From the NCBI GenBank assembly GCA_026417135.1, contig JAOADV010000001.1:1-64000 (forward strand): 64,000 nt of DNA, given 5' to 3'. Shown one piece after another: positions 42,974-52,437 of the stretch (its first letter is position 1; each line of letters begins with the position of its first letter). A model generated the notes under the pieces. That model worked only from the letters and a program-made list of their open reading frames with translations. It had not been told where the DNA came from and searched no databases. The translations under genes were made by a program, and so were the position numbers. Source of the stretch: Ignavibacteria bacterium. Lineage in GTDB: Bacteria > Bacteroidota > Ignavibacteria > Kapaibacteriales > UBA2268.

Positions 42974-44588
42974 ACTCAAACTCCTCTCCTAAAATTGATG
43001 GCAATTCAAACTTGTGAGATTTAAAAGCAGAAAACAATTGTTCGGAAGTAATAATTACCTCTGCAAATTTCATTTTGTCGAAGTTAAAAGCAAAGTCTAT
43101 TCTAATTGTGCCAACCTTTCCACTTGTCTTATCATTATGTATTCTAATACCAAAACCAAGAGCATTATGCCATTTCGATTTTAAAACTTTTGTGTTTTGT
43201 TTCCAAACACACCCACCATCATAAAAAGCTACCGCAGAAAACGAAAAAATCCAGAAAGATAAATCTGGGAAAAAACGCAATTCCAAATTAGCATTTATCC
43301 TATTATCCCCACTTAAGTCGTTTAATCTATAACCTCGTAAAAAATACTCGTTATCGAGCAGTAATTGTCGAATACCATACCAATTCCAAACACTTTGTTG
43401 CCTAACTTGTGTTACAAATAATACATTTGGGTGAAATCGATAAAACATCAAGCTGGAAAATTCTTGATATGTATTGAATGCATTAGAACTTGCAAACGAG
43501 CTACCGCCAGCCAGACGTGCAAAAAGATACAGCTTATTGTCGGAAGAAAGGTAAGACTTTTCCCCTATTCCAGCTAAATAAAAAGAATTTACACCATCGG
43601 AGCTTATTTTGCGGGTAACCCCAAGAATTGCACTACCCCAACCACCCACAACAATATCTTCGACCGAAAATTTGTTAACTTTCACTAACTTATGATATTC
43701 TTCTGATATTGAAGAGAATGAAAGAAAGAAGCGAGCCGAATTGTCGAAAGCACGTGCAAATTTTTGGTCGCCACGCCAAATCTTTCGAATGTCCAACAAT
43801 GCAGTTACAAAAAGCCTATCTTCCTTAAACCAAGAGTGTGAATACCAAATCTTTCCACCCTTCTCATAAAAATTCATAAGGTCGAAAGTATTTGCAGTGT
43901 GAAAATAAAAATCTTTCCCGAAATGATTAACAATGGTTATTCCATAAGAATTTTCAGTTCTTCTGGAAAAGTAAGGTTTCCAAAAGTTGATATTATGCTG
44001 AGTTCGAAACCTGTTAATAAAAAAATTGTATTTCAAAGAAAAAACAGAGCGAAAAAGCCTCCGTTGAAACAAGCTAACTTCAGTTTGAAGTCGTGTATCG
44101 TTTTCACTTCGATAAATAGTCTCCAATCCAAGATAAGTTCCAAAACCAAGAAAGTTAAATTCTTCGATACGGCCTCCAATTTGAAAAGCTTCGCCGCCAG
44201 TTCCAAAAAGTAAAGAAGGATTTGTTGACCATCGGTCTTTTGTTAAAACATAAATATCACAATTGATGGGGTCGAGCGAATCTAAGCTAATTTCTACTTT
44301 AGAGAAAATATCTAATGCACGAAGATTCTTTTCGGTTTCTAAAATTAAATTCTCGTCGATAATATCTCCTTTCTTGAAAAGCAATTCATCTTCGATGACA
44401 AATTCTCGCGTAACAAAGTGTAAAGAATTAGCAAGAGAAGCAGCAAAAAACCAATCATTACTTGTTGAATCAAATACGTTTAATCTTTGGATAAATATAT
44501 TATTTACTCTAAATTCAGAGCAAATCAACAAAAAAGAAGAAAAAAACAAGATTAAGCAAGGGTAAGTAAATTTAAAAGGTGCGAACAT
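42966..44588 (-). CDS. BamA/surface-antigen-family outer-membrane protein
   Basis: The 540-residue protein has an N-terminal export signal (LILFFSSFLLICS, residues 12-24). One POTRA-like domain spans about 25-115 (ILETEKNLRALDIFSKVEISLD), then a beta-barrel of about 400 residues. The RGY motif of Omp85 proteins reads EYFLRGYRLND, followed by NLELRFFP. With a single POTRA it is smaller than BamA (five POTRAs, about 800 residues) and resembles TamA/two-partner or bacterial surface antigen (D15) variants. It probably inserts or translocates proteins at the outer membrane. The barrel ends some distance before a soluble tail (HKFELPSILGEEFEYE). Confidence 0.8.
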   Translation of the reverse strand: MFAPFKFTYPCLILFFSSFLLICSEFRVNNIFIQRLNVFDSTSNDWFFAASLANSLHFVTREFVIEDELLFKKGDIIDENLILETEKNLRALDIFSKVEISLDSLDPINCDIYVLTKDRWSTNPSLLFGTGGEAFQIGGRIEEFNFLGFGTYLGLETIYRSENDTRLQTEVSLFQRRLFRSVFSLKYNFFINRFRTQHNINFWKPYFSRRTENSYGITIVNHFGKDFYFHTANTFDLMNFYEKGGKIWYSHSWFKEDRLFVTALLDIRKIWRGDQKFARAFDNSARFFLSFSSISEEYHKLVKVNKFSVEDIVVGGWGSAILGVTRKISSDGVNSFYLAGIGEKSYLSSDNKLYLFARLAGGSSFASSNAFNTYQEFSSLMFYRFHPNVLFVTQVRQQSVWNWYGIRQLLLDNEYFLRGYRLNDLSGDNRINANLELRFFPDLSFWIFSFSAVAFYDGGCVWKQNTKVLKSKWHNALGFGIRIHNDKTSGKVGTIRIDFAFNFDKMKFAEVIITSEQLFSAFKSHKFELPSILGEEFEYE

Positions 44589-45558
44589 TTAGCTTATTAA
44601 CAAGATATTCCAACATTTTCGTTCCCTTGTTTTTGGGTAAATGCCCTAATGTACTCAAAGCTTGATTCGAAAAGCGGGTTACTTCTGCTCTGACTTTTTC
44701 ATAAATATTATACTTTTTAAACAAAGCATCGTATTTGGGAATGTCACTATCAACAATTGCATCAGAAGAAAATAATTTATTTATTAATTCAACTTCTTTT
44801 TCATTAGATGCATATTTTTTTGCAAGGAGTACTAAAAGTGTCTTCTTTTTTTCAAGTATATCGTTCCCTTTTTTCTTCCCAAGCCTTACATCCGTACCAT
44901 AAAGGTCTAATAAATCATCTTGAAGTTGGAAAGCAAGTCCAAGATTCAATCCAAATTCCCTTAAAGTGTTTAAATTACTTTCAATAGCACCAGCGCAAAG
45001 CCCCCCAATAACAAGGCTGGTTTGAATTACAGCGGCAGTTTTTTTCTTTATCATTAAGTAATAATCTTCTTCGCTGACCTCATCAATTGAATTGAAAAGC
45101 ATATCCAAAGCTTGTCCTTCGCAAACTTCAATATAACCATAGGTTAGCTGCGAAATGAATTTACCGTAAGTAGTATAATTCGAATAGTAGGAAAGTAGAT
45201 CCAAAGCAATTCCGACCATCACATCGCCAGACAATATAGCAGTTGGAATGTCCCATTTTGTATGAATAGTAGGTTTGCCTCGACGCAATGGGGAATTATC
45301 CATTATATCGTCGTGCACTAAAGTAAAATTGTGAAGCAATTCAATTGCAACAGCTGCATCGATAGCTTCGTAGTAACTTCCCCCACAAGCCTCGCAAGCA
45401 AGTAAGCAAAGCAGTGGGCGAATCCGTTTACCTCCGTCCAAAACTATATAAGTAACTGGTTCATATAGATTAGAAGGTTCCTTATTAGTAGTTACCTCTT
45501 TTAATCTTCCTTCGATAAGCTCCAAATAAGTATTAAATTGTGAGTCGTAATCTTCCAT
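44572..45558 (-). CDS. Polyprenyl (geranylgeranyl/farnesyl) diphosphate synthase
   Basis: Condenses isopentenyl diphosphate onto allylic diphosphates. The 328-residue protein has the first Asp-rich motif DDIMD (83-87) with LRRGKP, and the second motif DDLLD near residue 217 with LGKKKGNDI after it. Phe78, five residues before the first motif, is an aromatic chain-length stop seen in short-chain (C15-C20) synthases. It could supply FPP for HpnD or GGPP for other isoprenoids. It starts 3 nt after dprA and overlaps the BamA-like gene by 17 bp. Confidence 0.9.
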   Translation of the reverse strand: MEDYDSQFNTYLELIEGRLKEVTTNKEPSNLYEPVTYIVLDGGKRIRPLLCLLACEACGGSYYEAIDAAVAIELLHNFTLVHDDIMDNSPLRRGKPTIHTKWDIPTAILSGDVMVGIALDLLSYYSNYTTYGKFISQLTYGYIEVCEGQALDMLFNSIDEVSEEDYYLMIKKKTAAVIQTSLVIGGLCAGAIESNLNTLREFGLNLGLAFQLQDDLLDLYGTDVRLGKKKGNDILEKKKTLLVLLAKKYASNEKEVELINKLFSSDAIVDSDIPKYDALFKKYNIYEKVRAEVTRFSNQALSTLGHLPKNKGTKMLEYLVNKLNVRTF

Positions 45559-45560
45559 AA

Positions 45561-46649
45561 TTATCCTTTTATATAGAATTTTCCAGGTAACTGTTTAACA
45601 AACCCTTGAAATTCAAGATTCAAAAGCCTAAATAAAAGCTCAGATATTTCGATTTGGACTTCATCGGCAATGATATCTATGTGCTTTGGTTCTAATGTTA
45701 AGGAATTCACTATCTTTGTATCGACTTCGTCTTCTAAAGCCACAGGTTTTTCTTGGCCATCGAACTCGAAAGTATCGGATATAAGACCTAAATCCAATAG
45801 AATTTCTTCTGGGGATGCAACCAGTTTAGCAATATCAGTTTTTATCAAATAGTTAGTCCCCCTACTTTTTGGTGAGTTAATATTTCCCGGAATAGCATAA
45901 ACATATCGATTCTGGTCGAATGAAAATCTCGCAGTAATCATTGCTCCGCCTTTTATATCACTTTCGATTACAACAGTAGCAAGAGAAATTCCGCTAATTA
46001 TTCTATTTCTTTGAGGAAAGTATATTGGTAAAGCCTTTACCCCAAACTTATGCTCTGTAATTACGGCGCCACCACTTTCGACTATTTTATCGACTATCTT
46101 TCTGGTAATACTCGAAGTTATGCAATCCAGCCCAGAAGCAAGAACTCCATAAGTCCTACCATTCACCTTAATCGCAGAAAGGTGTGCCAAAGTATCGACC
46201 CCATAAGCTAAACCACTGGTGATTACAATACCACGAGAGGCAATTTTTTCAGCGAAATTTTCAGTTGTCAATTTACCATAAGTAGTGCAATTTCTTGTTC
46301 CTACAATCGATATAGATTTTGCAGTTGGGTCGATATCTCCCATTACAAAAAGCACTAATGGTGGATATTGAATTTCCCTTAACAACTTTGGATAATCTTC
46401 ATCCCAAAAAGTTATTATCGATACGCCCAGATGTTCAGCTTTCGAAAATTGTCTTTCAGATTCATCCTTAGCAAAAAGAAGTTTATCGAAAGAACCAACC
46501 ATTTCGGGCAACAACTGAGAACTTTCATTCTGGCTTACAAACTTCAAAAAATTATCGAAAGTTTCAAAGTTTTCGACAATTTGTTTCAACTTTTGTTGAT
46601 TTGCAATTTTTGAAATGCAAAGTGCAAGTATATCAGACTTGCTCCACAT
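45561..46649 (-). CDS. dprA: DNA-processing protein DprA
   Basis: DprA binds single-stranded DNA entering by natural transformation and loads RecA. In this 362-residue protein a SAM-like N-terminal region is followed by the Rossmann-fold core: SIVGTRNCTTYGK, VITSGLAYGVDTLAHLSAI, FPQRNRIISGIS and YAIPGNINSPKSRGTN, all DprA hallmarks. The C-terminal about 65 residues form the winged-helix DprA_WH part (IDIIADEVQIEISELLFRLL). Presence of dprA suggests, but does not prove, natural competence. It is joined without gap to the SpoU methyltransferase gene. Confidence 0.94.
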   Translation of the reverse strand: MWSKSDILALCISKIANQQKLKQIVENFETFDNFLKFVSQNESSQLLPEMVGSFDKLLFAKDESERQFSKAEHLGVSIITFWDEDYPKLLREIQYPPLVLFVMGDIDPTAKSISIVGTRNCTTYGKLTTENFAEKIASRGIVITSGLAYGVDTLAHLSAIKVNGRTYGVLASGLDCITSSITRKIVDKIVESGGAVITEHKFGVKALPIYFPQRNRIISGISLATVVIESDIKGGAMITARFSFDQNRYVYAIPGNINSPKSRGTNYLIKTDIAKLVASPEEILLDLGLISDTFEFDGQEKPVALEDEVDTKIVNSLTLEPKHIDIIADEVQIEISELLFRLLNLEFQGFVKQLPGKFYIKG

Positions 46650-47444
46650 TTATTTTGCCCTCCGCTGTCTATTTATTTCGTTCAAAAAAACTGCACTGGA
46701 TACAGCAACATTTAGCGATTCAGTTGGTAAGCTGATTGGAATTTTTACGACAAAATCGGACATATCCAAAATGCTTTTATCTATACCTTTCCCTTCGTTT
46801 CCAAAGATAAGAAGCACTTTTCGAGGAAACTTGAAACTATAAATATCTTTAGCAGTTTCCAAAATTTCACAAGAAATAATACAATAGCCATTCCGCTTTA
46901 AGGACAAAATGTCGTCGGCAAAATTTGGCGAATGTCTTACCTTAATGTAAAAAACATTACCCATTGAAACACGAACCGAGCGTCGAAGAAAAGGGCTTGT
47001 CGACCTTTCATCCACAAGGATTGAATCAATTCCAAATGCTCTGCAATTTCGGACAATTGAACCAACATTTTCAGAATTGTTAATTCCATTAAGTCCAACT
47101 ACGACGTCCGAAAATTCCTCAATTTTTACATCTTTAGGCTGGTACCCAATAGCCATAATACCAGAGTGAAGATGAAAACCAACAATCTTTTCCATTATAT
47201 GCTTATCGGCGTAAAATAATTTCTCGTTAGGTATATTTTTTTGCTTTAATAATGTGGCAAATTCATTGTAAAACTTAGGAACTGCGAAAATTGAATCCAC
47301 TCTTAAGTCACTTTCCAAAAGTCTTTGAACAGGACGTGCCCCTTCGGCAACAAATACTTGCGATTCTATATGGGAAATTGGGGTATATCTTAAACTTTTA
47401 TAAAGAACCACACGCGGGTCGTCGATATCTTTTATCTCAACCAT
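46650..47444 (-). CDS. SpoU/TrmH-family RNA 2'-O-ribose methyltransferase
   Basis: A SPOUT-class methyltransferase of 264 residues. The N-terminal substrate-binding region (VFVAEGARPVQRLLE) is followed by motif 1 GINNSENVGSIVRNCRAFGID, motif 2 LIFGNEGKGI and motif 3 IPISLPTESLNVAVSSAV, where the knotted S-adenosylmethionine site forms. The substrate may be 23S rRNA or a tRNA; which one is not shown. It lies between the cyclophilin (9 bp) and dprA (no gap) genes in the operon. Confidence 0.92.
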   Translation of the reverse strand: MVEIKDIDDPRVVLYKSLRYTPISHIESQVFVAEGARPVQRLLESDLRVDSIFAVPKFYNEFATLLKQKNIPNEKLFYADKHIMEKIVGFHLHSGIMAIGYQPKDVKIEEFSDVVVGLNGINNSENVGSIVRNCRAFGIDSILVDERSTSPFLRRSVRVSMGNVFYIKVRHSPNFADDILSLKRNGYCIISCEILETAKDIYSFKFPRKVLLIFGNEGKGIDKSILDMSDFVVKIPISLPTESLNVAVSSAVFLNEINRQRRAK

Positions 47445-47453
47445 CTCAAATTT

Positions 47454-48053
47454 TTATTTCGAAACTTTTCTAATAGTCATTTCGATTTTCTCAACCGGAC
47501 TACTTACTTCAGAAGAATAAGGCTGTTTTTCTACTTTTACCTTTTCTACTTTGTCCAAAACCTCAAAACCTTCGATAACTTCTCCAAAGATAGAGTATTG
47601 GTGGTCGAGCCAGGGTGCCTCTTTGAAGCAAATAAAAAATTGTGAAGTTGCACTATTAGGGTCGTTAGTTCTTGCAGCAGAAATTGTGCCTCGCTTATGT
47701 TTCAAATCGCTAAATTCGGCGGGAATCTTTTTTTGGTTCGGCTGCCCCATCCCCCATTTGTCCTTGGGTAAATTCTTGGAGTTAGGACATCCACCTTGCA
47801 TCATAAATCCCTTAACAACACGATGAAAAGCTGTTCCGTTGTAGAACCCAATAGAAACTAAACTATCGAAGTTTTTGCTATGTAACGGAGCAACATCGGG
47901 GAATAACCTAATTTTAATGTCGCCAAGGATGTTATTCCCAGATTTGACTGAAATTACATAAGTGTAAGAATTGTTTTTATCCTTTGTAAATAGATAGGAG
48001 TTCACATTCAATAGTGCAAAAATAAAGAACAATAACAAAATTCGAGTGACCAT
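47454..48053 (-). CDS. Cyclophilin-type peptidyl-prolyl cis-trans isomerase
   Basis: The 199-residue protein has an N-terminal signal peptide (MVTRILLLFFIFALLNVNS), so it works in the periplasm. The cyclophilin core includes NGTAFHRVVKGFMMQGGC (active-site Arg and Phe), GTISAARTNDPNSATSQFFI and YSIFGEVIEGFEVLD, in family order. It helps fold exported proteins. The ATG at 48053 is chosen over a TTG four codons upstream, because it begins the signal peptide and lies 27 nt after the promoter box. First gene of the operon through deoC. Confidence 0.93.
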   Translation of the reverse strand: MVTRILLLFFIFALLNVNSYLFTKDKNNSYTYVISVKSGNNILGDIKIRLFPDVAPLHSKNFDSLVSIGFYNGTAFHRVVKGFMMQGGCPNSKNLPKDKWGMGQPNQKKIPAEFSDLKHKRGTISAARTNDPNSATSQFFICFKEAPWLDHQYSIFGEVIEGFEVLDKVEKVKVEKQPYSSEVSSPVEKIEMTIRKVSK

Positions 48054-48079
48054 ATAAAACACCAACTAATGTAAAAATG

Positions 48080-48087
48080 CAAAAATA
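48080..48087 (-). promoter_or_regulatory. -7 promoter box for the cyclophilin-to-deoC operon
   Basis: TATTTTTG on the minus strand, an exact TAnnTTTG, 27 nt upstream of the ATG at 48053. Confidence 0.4.
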
Positions 48088-48129
48088 AACCAAAAGAAAA
48101 TAACAAAATGCTATAAGCGGAAAATTTTT

Positions 48130-48137
48130 TAATTTTG
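48130..48137 (+). promoter_or_regulatory. -7 promoter box for tRNA-Leu
   Basis: TAATTTTG, an exact TAnnTTTG, ends 7 nt before the mature tRNA-Leu 5' end, so transcription would begin at or just before the tRNA. Confidence 0.5.
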
Positions 48138-48144
48138 TGCTTTC

Positions 48145-48226
48145 GCGGATGTGGCGGAATAGGCAGACGCGCTAGACTTAGGATCTAGTGGGGTAACCCG
48201 TGGGAGTTCGACTCTCCCCATCCGCA
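48145..48226 (+). tRNA. tRNA-Leu (anticodon TAG)
   Basis: Acceptor GCGGATG pairs with CATCCGC; anticodon stem CTAGA/TCTAG with loop CTTAGGA (anticodon TAG); a long variable arm (TGGGGTAACCCG) marks a class II tRNA; T-arm GGGAGTTCGACTCTCCC; discriminator A, as in leucine tRNAs. CCA is not encoded. Confidence 0.95.
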
Positions 48227-48252
48227 CTTTTTTTGTTTTTTACGAGGGGAAA

Positions 48253-49638
48253 TTGGATTTTAAGATTAACGAAATTGATGGCGCCACAAGAGAAATTCAT
48301 ATCGACATTCCAAAAAACCTATATCAAGAAGAATTAGAAATCGCATTTAGAAATGCTCAAAGCAATATATCATTAAAAGGCTTTCGCAAAGGTAAAGTAC
48401 CAATAAAATTAATAAAGCAGTATTACGGGAAAGAAATTGAAAGCGAGTTAATCAACAATTTGGCAAACAAATTTTTCGCAGATATTGTCGAAAAAAATAA
48501 TATTGACTTCATTGGGAAAGCGATTTTAACAAAATACGAAATTTTAGATGACAAAGTTTTGCTTGTAATTTCTTACGAAGTAATACCAGAAGTGGAATTA
48601 AAAGACTACAAGGGGATACAAATATATGAACCAATCCATAGAGTAACCGATGATGAAATTGAAAAAGAAATTAGGAATCGACTCTTACAATTTGCAATTC
48701 CCAAAAAGGTCGATAAGATTGAAAATGAAAATACAATTATAGAAATTGAAATAACCGAACTGGAAAAGGATACGGGTTTGGAAATAAAAAACTCTAAACC
48801 GAAAAAATTTTCCATAAACCTTTTAGATTATGAATTGCCAGAAACCTTGAAGGTTCAGTTTTTAGGGAAAACTATTGGTGATGAATTTATTTATCAAGAA
48901 AACACATCGGACAGCCAAGCTACTAAAGTTATCAATAAAATTAAAATTCTCGACATTAAAGAATTAGAGCCTCCACAACTTGATGATGAGTTTGTTCGTG
49001 AATATACATTTGGTCGACTCTCTACCGTAGAAGAATTACGAAGAGAAATTGGCTATCAACTTCAAGAAAGGTGGGATATCCAAAGCAACAAAGAAATGGC
49101 AAAACAAATAATAAACGAACTAATCGAAATGCATAAATTTGACTTGCCAAAACGTTTTGTAATGGAAACCTCGATTAAACTCTACGAAAGTTTTATAAAG
49201 AAATATAAGGACAGCTCCACATCCAAACTTCAACTAAATGAAGAAATACTAAAGGAATTTATCCCAACAGCAGAATCTCGCGTTAAATGGTTAGTTTTAA
49301 AGCATAACATCGTCAAAAAAGAAAATATTAAAATCGAAGATTACGACCTCGACCAAATTATTTCCCAATACCAATTAAACACAAATTCAACAAACGAAGA
49401 AGAAATAAAGAAAAAAATTCTAAACAATGCAAATCTCTTAGAAAACTTACTTGAAAAAAAAGTTATCGACCTTTTAACAAGTTTCGCCGAAACATCTGAA
49501 ATAGACTTCGAAGAGTACATCAAAATTTCATCCAAAAATGAGCAACAAATTCTAACCGACAGACATAACAACTTTGCCGATACGGGAATGCCCGAAAAAG
49601 AAATTAAAAAAGTAGGCTACGACGAAACAGTTGACTAA
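48253..49638 (+). CDS. tig: Trigger factor
   Basis: Ribosome-bound chaperone that meets nascent chains at the exit tunnel. The 461-residue protein carries the ribosome-binding signature GFRKGKVP (about 37-44) in its N-terminal domain, a divergent PPIase region (IENENTIIEIEITEL to about 240; poorly conserved), and a long helical C-terminal arm with many Glu and Lys. No ATG is available; the TTG at 48253, just after GAGGGGA, is the likely start, giving MDFKINEIDG. The close spacing of the ribosome-binding sequence leaves some doubt. clpP and clpX, frequent neighbours, are absent. Confidence 0.9.
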   Translation: MDFKINEIDGATREIHIDIPKNLYQEELEIAFRNAQSNISLKGFRKGKVPIKLIKQYYGKEIESELINNLANKFFADIVEKNNIDFIGKAILTKYEILDDKVLLVISYEVIPEVELKDYKGIQIYEPIHRVTDDEIEKEIRNRLLQFAIPKKVDKIENENTIIEIEITELEKDTGLEIKNSKPKKFSINLLDYELPETLKVQFLGKTIGDEFIYQENTSDSQATKVINKIKILDIKELEPPQLDDEFVREYTFGRLSTVEELRREIGYQLQERWDIQSNKEMAKQIINELIEMHKFDLPKRFVMETSIKLYESFIKKYKDSSTSKLQLNEEILKEFIPTAESRVKWLVLKHNIVKKENIKIEDYDLDQIISQYQLNTNSTNEEEIKKKILNNANLLENLLEKKVIDLLTSFAETSEIDFEEYIKISSKNEQQILTDRHNNFADTGMPEKEIKKVGYDETVD

Positions 49639-49669
49639 GAAATGTGATGATATAGTTTCGAAAATTTTG

Positions 49670-49677
49670 TAATTTTG
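49670..49677 (+). promoter_or_regulatory. -7 promoter box for rpmG
   Basis: TAATTTTG, an exact TAnnTTTG, 17 nt before the rpmG ATG at 49695. Confidence 0.45.
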
Positions 49678-49694
49678 TTTTTTTTGGTTCAGAT

Positions 49695-49874
49695 ATGGCA
49701 AAAAAAGAAGTTAGAATAATAGTAACACTCGAGTGCACCGAGGCAAAAAAAGAAGGGAAGCCAGCATCCCGCTACACAACAACAAAAAATAAAAATAACA
49801 CATCCGAGCGTCTCGAATTGAAGAAATATAATCCATTCCTTCGTAGGCATACTATTCATAGGGAAGTTAAATAA
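49695..49874 (+). CDS. rpmG: 50S ribosomal protein bL33
   Basis: A 59-residue basic protein of the large subunit. [16 protein letters not shown], then SRYTTTKNK and [17 protein letters not shown], are the standard bL33 landmarks (the YxTxKN and KKYxPxxRxHxxHxE patterns). It has a single cysteine (Cys14), so it is the zinc-free C-minus type. It stands alone between tig and an outer-membrane hypothetical gene with its own promoter box. Confidence 0.96.
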   Translation: MAKKEVRIIVTLECTEAKKEGKPASRYTTTKNKNNTSERLELKKYNPFLRRHTIHREVK

Positions 49875-49878
49875 TCCT

Positions 49879-49909
49879 TTTGCTTTTTCTTTATATTTTA
49901 ATAAATTTG
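49879..49909 (+). promoter_or_regulatory. Promoter (-33 and -7) for the 302-aa outer-membrane hypothetical
   Basis: TTTG (49879-49882), 19 bp, then TAAATTTG (49902-49909): full TTTG-N19-TAnnTTTG, 36 nt upstream of the ATG at 49946. Confidence 0.55.
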
Positions 49910-49945
49910 CCTTGCCTTTATTTCCAACAACATAAAAGGTAAAAT

Positions 49946-50854
49946 ATGAAAATTTTGGTGTATTTTATCGTTTTACCATTGTTGGTCGTTTCTTTGCTGG
50001 CACAAGAAGAAGAGGATACGAAAAATTCTGAAAGTGGAACAGAGATAAACGAAGGAATATTTTCTAAGCGAATACTTAAAGTCAAAAACATTTTCAAACA
50101 TCCCTCAATCTCGATTAGTTTCGGGCTAACTTCCCCTTCACACTATGATGTATCATCGGTAAATAATTTCAAAAACCTCAACTTTGCTTCCATTCGACTT
50201 GGCCATACTAGAATTAAAAGAGCTCGAACCGAAAATTCTGGAAGAATTAATCAAATCGATGCAAGTGGGGTATTTTTAGAAAATTCCTCGTCCAAATTTT
50301 TTGCTCCAAACACCAACGGGAATATTGATTTAAAAATCTGGCGTTTTGGCTACAAGGATGGAGACGACGGCTACGGGTATGATTTGGGTAAAAACAGTTT
50401 CTTATTTTTCACCCACGGTTCAACTTTAAATTGGTCGAAAATCGATGTAAGCAATTTAAACCAAATTATTGGAAAAGATAGTCTATTACTTTCTACTCTT
50501 GCTGAGCAAATAAGATTCGGAAACTCTTTCACTTCTGGAATAAGCTTAGTTTTACTCAATTCAATTTCTTTAGATTTTGTTTATGAGCGTTCAATTGTTT
50601 ATCCCGGACATAAGTTTTGGTACTGGTGTGGTAGTATGTTGATTGAAGGTGTTGCCCAATTCCTAATGGATGAATTTATTAATAAAATAATAGAATCATC
50701 CCCAAATGCAGCACCAATTGTGAATGCTATCTTAAAAGGCGGCTTATCCTATGGTATTTACGAGTTGAGAAAATCGAATATGAATTGGCCCTTCAAGACC
50801 TCCGCACCATTTATGAACGATGGTTTTAAATTTGGCTTCACAATACTTTTCTAA
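49946..50854 (+). CDS. Exported outer-membrane hypothetical protein
   Basis: The 302-residue protein has a signal peptide (MKILVYFIVLPLLVVSLLAQ). An acidic linker follows, then a strand-rich domain of about 240 residues with many aromatic and Gly residues (ISISFGLTSPSHY, DGDDGYGYDLG). It ends GFKFGFTILF, with a terminal Phe expected of a barrel recognised by BAM. A hydrophobic, less barrel-like segment lies at about 225-275 (AQFLMDEFINKIIESSP), so the fold is uncertain. No family recognised. The epimerase gene starts 1 nt after its stop, so the two are co-transcribed. Confidence 0.65.
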   Translation: MKILVYFIVLPLLVVSLLAQEEEDTKNSESGTEINEGIFSKRILKVKNIFKHPSISISFGLTSPSHYDVSSVNNFKNLNFASIRLGHTRIKRARTENSGRINQIDASGVFLENSSSKFFAPNTNGNIDLKIWRFGYKDGDDGYGYDLGKNSFLFFTHGSTLNWSKIDVSNLNQIIGKDSLLLSTLAEQIRFGNSFTSGISLVLLNSISLDFVYERSIVYPGHKFWYWCGSMLIEGVAQFLMDEFINKIIESSPNAAPIVNAILKGGLSYGIYELRKSNMNWPFKTSAPFMNDGFKFGFTILF

Positions 50855-50855
50855 T

Positions 50856-51767
50856 ATGAAGAAAGTTTTAATTGCTGGTGCTTCTGGTGGAATCGGAAAA
50901 CACTTGTCAACTTATTTATCCGAAAAAAAATATTCTATAGTTACTCTCAGCAGAAACCCAAATAAAGTAAAATTAGTTATTCCATTTGCCGAAAAACATT
51001 TAAGCTGGGAAGACAACTTATTTAATGAACTCGACACAATCGACTCAATTATAAATCTCAGCGGTGCTTCAATCGGTAAAACTTGGACAAAGACTTATAA
51101 AAATGAAATACTGTTTAGTCGTATTCTAACAACCAGAAGAATCGTCGAATATCTCAACAATTATACCCAAAAACCGATAAAACTTATCAATGCTTCTGCC
51201 ATTGGCTACTATCCAAGCTCAGAAGAAACAGAATTCGACGAGAGGAGCGAGCCGGGAAACTCTTTCCTATCGAAAGTTTGCATTGAATGGGAAGAAGAGG
51301 TAAAAAAACTCAATCCCCCACATTCGTTTGTCATTTGTAGGTTCGGGGTTGTTCTCCGAAAAGGCGACTTACTTTTGAAGAGGCTGCTTCTACCTTTTCG
51401 ATTTGGATTTGGAATTGTAATAGGAACTGGACATCAATGGTTTTCTTGGATACATATCGACGATTTGGTGCGAGCTTTGGAGAAAGCAATTTCAGATGAA
51501 AACTTTACTGGCATTTACAATTTTGTCTCGCCTTCGCCAACTCGCTACTATGAATTGACAAATTCTATCGGAAAAATCTTAAATAAACCTTTTAAACTTA
51601 GTATTCCAGATTATTTGATTAAAATCTTGTTTGGAGAGCAATCATCTTTCATTTTAGCATCGCAAAAAGTTATCCCCAGAAGACTTATTCAAGAAAATTT
51701 TACTTTCATTTACGATACAATCGAAAAGGCAATGAAAAATCTTATTCATTCAACAAATCGGGCCTAA
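50856..51767 (+). CDS. TIGR01777-type NAD-dependent epimerase/dehydratase
   Basis: An extended SDR of 303 residues. The N-terminal Rossmann motif is [14 protein letters not shown] (residues 4-17). [20 protein letters not shown] and the [13 protein letters not shown] that follows are the landmarks of the YfcH/TIGR01777 group (which also gives the chloroplast cell-division protein GIANT CHLOROPLAST). [12 protein letters not shown] carries the YY near the usual active-site Tyr, and [13 protein letters not shown] matches the family. Substrate unknown. The ATG at 50856, directly after the previous stop, is chosen over an earlier in-frame start that would overlap it. Its 3' end overlaps convergent trmD by 26 bp. 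Confidence 0.85.
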   Translation: MKKVLIAGASGGIGKHLSTYLSEKKYSIVTLSRNPNKVKLVIPFAEKHLSWEDNLFNELDTIDSIINLSGASIGKTWTKTYKNEILFSRILTTRRIVEYLNNYTQKPIKLINASAIGYYPSSEETEFDERSEPGNSFLSKVCIEWEEEVKKLNPPHSFVICRFGVVLRKGDLLLKRLLLPFRFGFGIVIGTGHQWFSWIHIDDLVRALEKAISDENFTGIYNFVSPSPTRYYELTNSIGKILNKPFKLSIPDYLIKILFGEQSSFILASQKVIPRRLIQENFTFIYDTIEKAMKNLIHSTNRA

Positions 51768-52437
51768 GTCTTTTAGTTTTTTTCAAAGCCTCTTGGAATC
51801 GCCATTCTTCAATTTTTTTGTGGTCGCCACTCAAAAGCACTTCGGGGACTTTAAGCCCTCTGAATTCTGCTGGTTTCGTATAAATTGGTGGTTCAAGCAA
51901 GCCAGATTGGAAGGAATCTTCGAAAATTGATTGCGAGTCCCCTAAAACCCCTGGTATAAGCCGAATAATTGAATCGAGAAACAACATTGCTGGAATTTCG
52001 CCTCCACTTAAGACAAAATCGCCAACTGATATTTCGCGAGTTACTAATACATCTCTTATTCTTTGGTCAACACCTTTATAGTGACCACACAGCAGAATTA
52101 AATTTTTCTTTTGGGAGAGTTCATTTGCAATGCTTTGATTATAAATTTCCCCATCAGCAGTAAAATATATAACCTCGTCATAATCTCTTTGAATTTTTAG
52201 TTCTTCTATGCATCGAAAAACTGGTTCGCATTGTATTACCATACCTGAACCACCACCATATGGTGTATCATCAATATGACCAAACTTGTCTGTTGAATAT
52301 TTATGGAGATTATGGACATAAATTTCGACTATCCCCTTCTTTTGAGCGATTTTGGGAATACTAACAGAAAGAAAAGAATCGAATATTTCCGGAACAACAC
52401 TAACAATATCAACTCGCATTTTCATATTTTCTTTCAT
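51742..52437 (-). CDS. trmD: tRNA (guanine37-N1)-methyltransferase
   Basis: Makes m1G37 in tRNAs, preventing frameshifts at proline and other codons. The 231-residue SPOUT enzyme has [26 protein letters not shown], the knot residues [13 protein letters not shown], and [14 protein letters not shown], all conserved. Its ATG overlaps the rimM stop by 4 bp, the usual rimM-trmD coupling. rpsP and rplS, which normally flank this pair, are absent here. Confidence 0.96.
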   Translation of the reverse strand: MKENMKMRVDIVSVVPEIFDSFLSVSIPKIAQKKGIVEIYVHNLHKYSTDKFGHIDDTPYGGGSGMVIQCEPVFRCIEELKIQRDYDEVIYFTADGEIYNQSIANELSQKKNLILLCGHYKGVDQRIRDVLVTREISVGDFVLSGGEIPAMLFLDSIIRLIPGVLGDSQSIFEDSFQSGLLEPPIYTKPAEFRGLKVPEVLLSGDHKKIEEWRFQEALKKTKRLRPDLLNE